Positions 9,650 through 18,721 of a DNA stretch of 18,721 nt are shown in pieces. The notes beneath the pieces were generated by a model. The model saw only the letters and a list, made by a program, of their open reading frames with translations. It searched no databases and was not told the origin of the DNA. The stretch is from Thermomucor indicae-seudaticae (Eukaryota > Mucoromycota > Mucoromycetes > Mucorales > Lichtheimiaceae): assembly GCA_000787465.1 (NCBI GenBank), contig JSYX01000658.1, positions 1-18,721 on the forward strand, read 5' to 3'. Positions within the stretch are counted from its first letter, which is position 1; each line of letters starts with the position of its first letter. Both the position numbers and the translations under genes were made by a program.

Positions 9650-9897
9650 ATGCTCCTAGATGAACCGATATTCCCAAGTGACCGCATCACAGAGGATAAA
9701 ACGGACGAGTACAATCAGATCTGTCCGGAAGAACAAGATGGCAAAAGGTAATGATACTCTATCTAATGCAAGAGAATCATGGTAAAGTCAAGGCTGTTGC
9801 GACATAGAGATATCGATAAGCCTTTTTCATATGATGCATATTAGACTTCAGGCACTTTGCAGTTAATCAAGTGATGAACATAGAATTCTGCAAATAA
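9650..9897 (+). CDS. Possible two-exon micro-gene (47 residues), hypothetical
   Basis: An ATG at 9650 opens a 98-nt acidic frame (MLLDEPIFPSDRI...) that ends in AAAAG followed by GTAATG, a good donor. Splicing to the acceptor TTCAG at 9847-9851 continues the frame (RHFAVNQVMN...) to TAA at 9895-9897. I do not recognise the product. The length is short enough for chance; the only support is the good donor and a frame kept across the junction. Confidence 0.18.
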
Positions 9898-9978
9898 AAA
9901 GATCAAAAGAGTTGTTTTCAAGGAGAAATGTTGGACCCTGCCGCAACCACTATGACCCATCAGCACTCTCTCTATTAC

Positions 9979-10043
9979 AGGAGAAATCTCCTAGGAGCGA
10001 GCATAAAAAGCTCTAGAAGGAATCCCTTCATGTCTAGAACATG
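9979..10043. repeat. Run of adjacent inverted repeats (hairpins)
   Basis: Almost every base of this 65-bp segment belongs to an inverted repeat: AGGAGA/TCTCCT (9979-9992, 2-nt loop), the perfect palindrome CTCCTAGGAG (9988-9997), CTAGGAGC/GCTCTAG (9991-10016, one bulge), GAAGG/CCTTC (10016-10029, 4-nt loop) and CATGT/ACATG (10029-10043, 5-nt loop). It lies about 170 bp beyond the CCT5 stop. Confidence 0.55.
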
Positions 10044-10215
10044 AACTTCTTCCTCTCTTGTGCAATCCATTTGCTCCCTGCATGACGACTCCCATTCCTT
10101 CAAGAGTCCAAGCGTCCCTTTTACACAGGAACATGGCAAGGAAGATGTACAATGGCCTCCTTTTTTGTTTTCAACTGTTGCGTATTATTTTTATTTATTG
10201 CGGCCAAAGTCAGAT

Positions 10216-12414
10216 TTATGCTTGTTGTTGGTCGGCGCCAGTAATAATAACATCGTCGATCTTCAAAATCATTTTCACCAGCTGAGTTGCAAGAAGGAAT
10301 TGTTGGCGCTTGGATATCAGTGGATCGTAAACGTGCAGTTCTTTCATGTCTATGGCCAAACAAGGCTGTTATACTTGTGTCCAACGACAAACATATCAGA
10401 AATGTGACCCTACCATTTGAGCCCTGGTTGAGACAGTCGATACCGAGCCGTGGGTTACCGGTAGTTGCTTGTTGTGCCTTGACTTCAGCCAGGGTTTCGA
10501 TCGGTGACAAGCCAGAATTTTCCGCCAGTGCCAATGGAGTGGCATCCAGTGCGTCGGCAAACGCTCTCATGGCATATTGCTCAATCGAAGAGATCTGGAT
10601 TACCCGTAAACATACAGAAAACTATACTAGAGATTGCACTTTTTCTACTTACTTCATCCGCCACTTTTGCAACGGCGAGCGAGCAGCTAATTTCAGCTGC
10701 ACCGCCACCATAGACGACACGGTTATCGCGCACCAAGTTACGCACAGCGCAAATGGCATCGTGGAGTGACCGCTTAGCCTCGTCAATAATCTAATTGTCG
10801 ATCGTTAACCTCGGACCATAACGCAAATATGTCTCTTATGTTTACCATCTTGTTGCCGCCTCTAACGAAAACAGTAACTGCCCGGCTGTTGGCACACTCC
10901 TCAATAACGAGCATCCTGTCCTTGGTTGTACCAAAAACAAGCTCACGCACCACACCAGCCGTACCCAACTTCTCAGGCGCCAGATCCTCAAAGCGAGGAA
11001 CGATACGACCATTGGTGGCAATGGCGATCAGTTCGATTTCTGGACCACCGACCCATCTGACAGCCGGAAGGTTGTTTTGCAGCAGTAAATGGTTTGCTTC
11101 ATCGTCAAAACCCCACTGGCAGATAACAAGGTTTGCACCGGAATCCTTGACATGCTTGATCATCTCTTCAAATTTGTTCTTCTCGTACTCTTGTAGTTTC
11201 TTGTATTCTTCAACAGACGTGATATCAAGCTTATGCTTCGTCTTTGGCCGTGGGGGTTCGAAGGCGCAAGTCAAGATGGCAATTTTTGCGTCGCGGACTT
11301 CCCGAGGCATCTGGGGATGTGACATATCCTTGTCGACAACAACGCCGTGCACCAGCGTTGTGTCTTCCAGTGATCCTCCCATTTTACCATCTACCTTGAT
11401 GAGCTCGAAATCGACATCCTTGCGTTCCAAGTCTGCCACGGACAGCACCGCTTCCACTGCAATGTTTGCAAACTTTTCGTGACACTTGGACACGCTACCT
11501 CCTATATTCAGCATCTCGAACGTCCGTAGAGCACACATAACGGTTACTTACATTTTACTGCCCAAACTCGTCATGGCAGTCTTCTTCAAGTTCTCGACAT
11601 TGTCTTTGCTAAATTCAATGGTATCAGAAATCTTGTCCAGGTGTTCCACGGCCACATTGCAGGCTCGTTCGAAACCGTCAGCGATACGGATAGGATGAAT
11701 GCCTCGGTCCAAAAGTTGTTCACATTGTTCCAACAAAGCGCCGGCCAACACTGTCGACTACGTATTCAGCATTTGATTGCCTAATGCCTGTGCCTGAGCC
11801 GATTCAGAGCTTACCGACGACGCCAGTTGTGCCATCACCGATTTCATCGTCTTGACTTTTTGAAAGCTGTACAAGCAGCTTGGCAATTTGATGCTCAACT
11901 TGCATTTGTTCCAGGATCGTAGCACCATCGTTAGTCACAGTGATGTCGCCGTCAGGGGAGATTAGGATCTTGTCGAGACCTAATAACTATATCAGGATGC
12001 AAAAAAATCGCATCGAAATAGGCCTTGCTGAAGCATACCTCGTGGACCAAGAGAAGTTTTGATGATGTTGGACACCGTTTTGGCGGCAAGAATGTGAGAC
12101 TACGAAACGATCCATCAGCATCTTACGCGTTCTACACTGGGATTTCGAAGGCTAGCCCCATCAAACTTGTGGTTTTTTAAAAGATAAACCACAGCCTTTT
12201 TTACGCTCATCAAGAGTCCAGATGACTCTGTCGATCGCAAAAGCTGATGCGTTTGACAGATGCCCTCGAACTTTCGTGAGCCACTTACGCGAATAGCTTC
12301 GATGCCGGTTAATCTAGATTTCTTTTGACCCTCGCGCACAATAATAAATGGTCTGCCGTATTCATCTGTTGCGTACACGGCTGAATTGGGGTCAATGCTG
12401 GTTGGAGCTGACAT
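10216..12414 (-). CDS. CCT5: T-complex protein 1 subunit epsilon (CCT5)
   Basis: CCT5 is one of eight subunits of the cytosolic chaperonin TRiC/CCT, which folds actin, tubulin and other proteins in an ATP-driven chamber. Exons on - are 12414-12289, 12099-12039, 11979-11815, 11750-11552, 11494-10846, 10790-10653, 10594-10414 and 10349-10216. They sum to 1653 nt (550 residues; human 541), and every GT-AG junction keeps the frame. Epsilon-specific sequence is clear: [19 protein letters not shown] at the start, [37 protein letters not shown] in the apical domain and [12 protein letters not shown] near the end. Chaperonin ATPase motifs are TNDGATIL (residues 78-85), GDGTT (110-114) and GGGAAE (428-433). 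The C-terminus ends [15 protein letters not shown]. Intron 1 is 189 nt, three times the length of most others, and contains hairpins. The start faces DHX35 across a 493-bp divergent region. Confidence 0.97.
12100..12288 (-). other. Long, structured intron 1 of CCT5
   Basis: At 189 nt this is the longest intron of a gene whose others are 55-64 nt. It contains two perfect inverted repeats: an 8-bp stem TGTGGTTT/AAACCACA at 12168-12193 (10-nt loop) and a 6-bp stem AGAGTC/GACTCT at 12213-12229 (5-nt loop). On the transcript strand a box C-like TGATGA and a box D-like CTGA also occur, but no terminal stem joins them. Confidence 0.5.
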
Positions 12415-12907
12415 TGTTGTAAGGTTTTAAGCGACTGCAAGCGCGTGGCCGCCCGAAAATTGACAAGCGAAAAAAGTCGGCCGTTTGAATGGCCGACGGA
12501 AAAGCCTTTGAAAGCCAGAACCTCTTTTGGCAGTAACTGTGGTTGCTTTGCAGCTACTGTTGATGCCATTAGTGGATTGCAAGCAAGGGATATTTCGTCG
12601 CTCCGTTGTTTGCTTAGAACTTAAAAATGTTTGCTACTATTTCAATCAAATGGCTCCAACGATGATCTTGGTTTATGGATCAACAATTGACTTGACCATA
12701 AGCTAAAAAGTTCTGCTTTCTTCTCATTCGACTTTGCAGATCTATCCGTTTGGTCCAGCTAATGTCTAGTTAAAGCGTCATAAGACCAGAAAATGAAGCA
12801 GTCTGTTTCCAAGCATGTTTCTACTCGGGTGTCTGCCTCATCGAACTCCGATATGAAAGTTGTTGGAAAGGCCGAGATATCTTGCCAAAGAGAAACACCG
12901 TAAAAAA
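12415..12907. promoter_or_regulatory. Divergent intergenic region between CCT5 and DHX35
   Basis: The 493 bp between the two opposed start codons must hold both promoters and 5' UTRs. An upstream ATG at 12567-12569 (-) opens an 86-codon frame that overlaps the CCT5 start out of frame; it would act as an inhibitory upstream frame if CCT5 transcripts begin beyond it. I see no clear TATA box. Confidence 0.5.
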
Positions 12908-15625
<2,718 letters not shown>

Positions 15626-15703
15626 ATCAAATTAGCAAGTCTTTTTCTGTACTGCAAACACAAAGAAAATATCAGCAAGAAATACGTGGGAGCGGTCGAT
15701 TAG

Positions 15704-17428
15704 TTAGTAGTGTTGACGTTGTGGGACAGAGGGTGGCAAGGAAGCGAAGGAATAATTCCGTGGGGTATCATACGGTGGATATGGTTGGAAAGAGGCCGAC
15801 CAAGAGCGGTTGTGAAAAAGCGATTGCCGATCATCAATATCTTGCAATTGAGGAGCAGAAGGAGGTCGACTAAACTGGGTATCGTAGACAGGTGCTGGCG
15901 GTATATCATACAAGAGAGGCGGCTTCTGATCACCATTCCACATAGGTGGCGCGGAAAAGCGAGAAGGAGAAGTGGTAAGTAAATAATCTGCATTGGGTTC
16001 ACAACCCGAGGGGGCAGATCGTTGTGTTTCGCATGACAGAGGTCGCATCACGATAGTAGGGTTCTGTGAATGGTACTTTATAGAGTTGTAATCGGGCGGA
16101 GGACCGGTGGGAGGTGAATGTATGTCCTGCTTGAAGAAGCCATATCCAGCGTCGAGCAAAGACGGCTGAGGTGTGGGTGGCAGCGACAATTCTTCACGAG
16201 TTGTGCCGACGCGAATGGGTAAATCAAGCACGACGTTTGCTGTGTTTAAAGATGAACAAGTGTTATCGTCTTCTGAGAAGCGCATCTTGACTTTTCCGAC
16301 ATAGTTTGCCATGCGATCTCGTTTACGTAACGGCAGACCATCGATGTCGAGGTTGACAACGACGCGTATACGATAAGCGACTTGAAGCGGATATTGTTCT
16401 TTGTCGAGTGTGGGTGGCGTGTCTGCGGGCACCCGAAGCGCGTTACAGGTGAATTGACTCGTAAATTCGTCGCCGTCGCATGAAAGAGGCAGCGTGATCT
16501 GTGCTATTGACTGGGTGTCAATGGCGTGACCCTGGTGGTGTCCACTGTCTGCTGTTGTCACTCTCTGTGTGGTGATGCGTTCCAGATACGCGGTGATACC
16601 ATCATTTTGTCGACTTGGCACAAAGTGCTTTACGTTTAGCGTAAACGGAATAACGTCGTCTGGATACATTTAGGTTTTTCAATCATCCTTTCGCGCTATT
16701 GTTAATCATTTTCTTTTTTACCTGGTAAATAGCAAGACCTGGGTATATGCACCCAAGCCGATGCGGTCTCGATCTGTCCTTTACGGAGCGTACAGTGCTT
16801 AAGGACGATATCGTGGCGGATACTGAAGGAGCGTTGGCCTTCGCTTGTAAGACCTTGGTTGTACTTTTCTTCCATTGTCGATATTCGTTCATGGATCTTT
16901 ACTGGGACGGATGCCTTGGGCCAGACGCAGCTGGGCAGGTCTTGGATCTCGTGAATTGCCTGAATTTTGTATACAAGTTTCCCCGGGACGTGCTACACGA
17001 ATAATACTCGGTATTCTATGGTTGTTAACTTGGACAAGTACACTAATACCTCGTGATCGATCGTAGATGGGATATTGTCGGGTACGGTGATATGGAAAGG
17101 CACTCGACAACCGCGCGATAACGGGACAGGTTCAAGAGGTATCTTGAAGAGCGGGAAAGATGCCTTTGCTAACCGGACTTTACAGGCTAAATGCACGGCG
17201 ACTCGAGAAGACGAATGGCCTAGCGTCATGAATTTTAAGCCGACATGAACAGTGCCTACCCTTGGTGGTTAAAAACACGGTCGGTGGTCAGCAAGCGTGT
17301 CTTTTTATACCTGATATTCGATCGCCCGGAAAGTAGGTACGCTCGGGATCTTTAAGTTCAATGGAAAGCAAGTCATGGGCGGGGACATTGTAGACAAACG
17401 AAGATTGCTGCCTTGTTGCCTGATCCAT
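15704..17428 (-). CDS. Alpha-arrestin (arrestin domain-containing trafficking adaptor)
   Basis: Alpha-arrestins recruit the Nedd4/Rsp5 ubiquitin ligase to plasma-membrane transporters and receptors to trigger endocytosis. Exons on - are 17428-17311, 17255-17050, 16992-16722 and 16659-15704 (1551 nt, 516 residues), all GT-AG and in frame. The arrestin N domain shows LLSIELKDPERTYFPGDRI, then ISGTVHVGL, VPFHITVPDNIPSTIDHE and KLVYKIQAIHE. The C domain runs from DDVIPFTLNVKHF to about GKVKMRFSEDD. The Pro/Ser-rich tail contains one PPxY ligase-binding site, PPDY, at 16086-16097, and other aromatic/proline runs such as YPPYDTP. I chose MDQATRQQ as the start because arrestin homology begins soon after; an in-frame ATG at 17506 would add 26 residues. 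Its stop lies 78 bp from that of DHX35, which converges on it. I cannot name the orthologue among fungal ART/Rod1/Aly-type proteins. Confidence 0.87.
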
Positions 17429-18721
17429 GTGGAGAGTGGGGAGGCGAGAAACAAAAAAGCGGAGAGACAAAACGCCGCTGATCCCTTTTGAGCATTGCTC
17501 GAGCATGATTGTTTTCAGGTTGTACAGCCCCCTTTCATAGCATGAATAAAGTGCGCAGTAACCCGTTTAGCGCCCTTCCTACGTTTCACTACCCTTTTCC
17601 TAGAACCCCTTATTTTACCTTCTCCACTACTGACGTTTTTCCTTATAATGTGCGTTATTCTTCTCGGTGTTATAAGCGACGGCCAAGCATAAACCATGAT
17701 TTTCGTCAATAGAAAACCCACATTTGGACCGAATAAAAAGGAGTATTTGTTGCCCATGTTATCGCCATCTGATATAGCCACCACAACGTCGGGGAGAGGC
17801 TTCTGCCCCGAATTCAGAAGCTTCCCAATAAGCTCGAAAAAATTCTGCCGTTTATGTTCGAAAGCTTCTTCGTTCATACGTCAGCATGCAAGCACAGTTC
17901 GATACTTCGAATCCTGCACCATGTTGTAGCCTTTGACAATACAGTCCAGAGATACTTTAGCAGCTTAAACTCTAAGAAATACCCGAAAGCTCTTATTGAC
18001 GGGCAAATGTATGATGATATTGTCGCTTGTCCGCAAGTATTTGTCAGAGGGTATACTGGTGTAGCTTGGTAGTAACGGCATGTAAAACAGGAACTGTCCG
18101 CGACTTAATCGTTCAGACACTGGGCTTGGACAACTGACAGTCGGCAACGTCAATCTTCTTTGCCACGCTGGAAGTTGTCCGAGAAAGCCCTTATAATATT
18201 ATATCAAGCGTCAGATTTGAAGGTAGCAACGGAAGTACTCGGAAGGAACGCTCAGGAGTTGCTAGAAAGAACACGCAAGCCGCGAAGAAGTAATGCCTTT
18301 GGCTCATGGATCATAGTCCCAATCGACGTGATTGCAGGACCAGTCCAAACGCTTCTGGCGTGGCTGCGCGTCGAAAGAGGGCTGCCAACGCGAATAATAG
18401 CCAAGGGAGTGGACGTTTATCCAGAAGGTACCGAGCACTAATGTTCCCTTGCAAGTTTTAAATGGTATTTCATCGACTCCCGCTCAACATTCCGCGCGAT
18501 TGTCGCGAGCAGAAAGAAACTGGGTGGTCATCCACTAAGTTCCTTGGACTGCGAACTGCTTGTCGCTTCTTTTCTACGGATGACGGCCGATCGGTTCCGG
18601 TTCCGGGCTTTCTCGATCCTGTCAACTGTATGCCGTAAATTGCGTCGTGAACGTTGCGCAGAAACTCACAGCTGGATTACGAAAGGTGTCACTGCGCATA
18701 CACTCTTTCCGAAAAGTAATT
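17429..18721. other. Right end, no resolved gene
   Basis: These 1.3 kb follow the arrestin start. The best coding-like fragment lies on - at 17877-17700 (see separate entry). Further upstream on - are other suggestive pieces: a hydrophobic ATG-started segment near 18310-18200 (MSQRHYFFAACVFFLA), and an ATG frame near 18699-18670 followed by a GTGAGT donor. I could not join them into one frame. A + frame at 18160-18441 is open but unlike any protein I know. Confidence 0.4.
17515..17877 (-). CDS. Hypothetical fragment, possible exon of an unidentified gene
   Basis: This frame starts MNEEAFEHKRQNFFELIGKL and contains KPLPDVVVAISDGDN and YSFLFGPNVGF, which look like real folded-protein sequence. 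After about residue 60 the composition becomes Arg/Lys-rich and resembles intron or antisense read-through, so the true exon probably ends near 17700. The LPDVVV...D pattern distantly recalls the core of fungal CAP10/GT90 glycosyltransferases, but this is a guess from a few residues and I do not assign a function. A frame immediately upstream (KGYNMVQDSKYRTVLAC) may be another part of the same protein. Either the exons are split by introns I could not place or the gene is decayed. Confidence 0.25.
   Translation of the reverse strand: MNEEAFEHKRQNFFELIGKLLNSGQKPLPDVVVAISDGDNMGNKYSFLFGPNVGFLLTKIMVYAWPSLITPRRITHIIRKNVSSGEGKIRGSRKRVVKRRKGAKRVTAHFIHAMKGGCTT

Larger units (their letters stand above)
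7976..10215. other. 2.2 kb stretch without a convincing gene
   Basis: The stretch lies between the start of the C2H2 gene and the stop of CCT5. On both strands I see only short, unrelated open frames. Items worth noting are purine-rich simple sequence near 8030-8060, a TATA box at 8201-8208, a cluster of TTTGCG words at 8528-8673, short acidic or charged frames at 9091-9240 and 9650-9897, and a run of hairpins at 9979-10043. It probably contains the upstream region of the C2H2 gene and the CCT5 3' UTR near its right end, plus possible non-coding transcripts. Confidence 0.5.

Noticed and set aside
10829..11482. Long + strand open frame (217 codons)
   Set aside because: Antisense to the largest CCT5 exon, whose minus-strand sequence is unmistakably a chaperonin.
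12100..12288. A definite C/D snoRNA in CCT5 intron 1
   Set aside because: Box-like words exist, but no terminal stem brings them together and the guide region matches nothing I can name; left as a lead only.
18160..18441. Open + frame of 93 codons near the right end
   Set aside because: No recognisable motif; lies opposite fragmentary minus-strand coding signals, so it may be an antisense shadow.

Overview
This 18.7 kb window is nuclear DNA from a filamentous, probably early-diverging fungus. The best guess is Mucoromycota, inferred from gene content and style rather than any decisive marker. The genes are split by many short introns, mostly 50-75 nt with GTAAGT-like donors, and they encode eukaryote-only proteins. 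There is no sign of bacterial operons, CRISPR, rRNA or tRNA, and I recognised no transposon.

Layout, left to right. (1) A PKA-like AGC protein kinase on + (about 306-1775), whose true start codon is not visible. (2) A Bud6/Aip3-type actin and formin regulator on - (4917-1910), tail to tail with the kinase. (3) The spliceosomal core protein SmD1 on + (5444-6071), divergent from BUD6; it has a 14-nt first exon and a GC-AG intron. (4) A C2H2 zinc-finger protein on - (7975-6424), tail to tail with SmD1. (5) A 2.2 kb stretch without a convincing gene (7976-10215); it holds a cluster of TTTGCG words, an orphan TATA box, a possible micro-gene and a run of tandem hairpins. (6) The chaperonin subunit CCT5 on - (12414-10216, 8 exons). 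(7) The DEAH RNA helicase DHX35 on + (12908-15625, 11 exons), divergent from CCT5 across 493 bp. (8) An alpha-arrestin on - (17428-15704, 4 exons), whose stop lies 78 bp from the DHX35 stop. (9) An unresolved right end (17429-18721) with only fragmentary coding signals on -.

I joined the exons by hand using splice-site consensus, reading frame and known family sequence. For SmD1, CCT5, DHX35, the arrestin and the zinc-finger gene every junction keeps the frame from ATG to stop. For the kinase everything from the glycine loop to the stop is consistent. For BUD6 the first junction is doubtful.

The genes are mostly unrelated housekeeping and signalling functions: kinase signalling, actin polarity, two splicing factors, cytosolic protein folding, receptor or transporter endocytosis and transcription control. 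They alternate in orientation as divergent and convergent pairs, so neighbours may share promoters but do not look like a functional cluster. I found no convincing new multi-gene system. The most unusual signals are the SmD1 first exon with its GC-AG intron, the hairpin run at 9979-10043, the structured first intron of CCT5, and the long polyproline tracts in Bud6.
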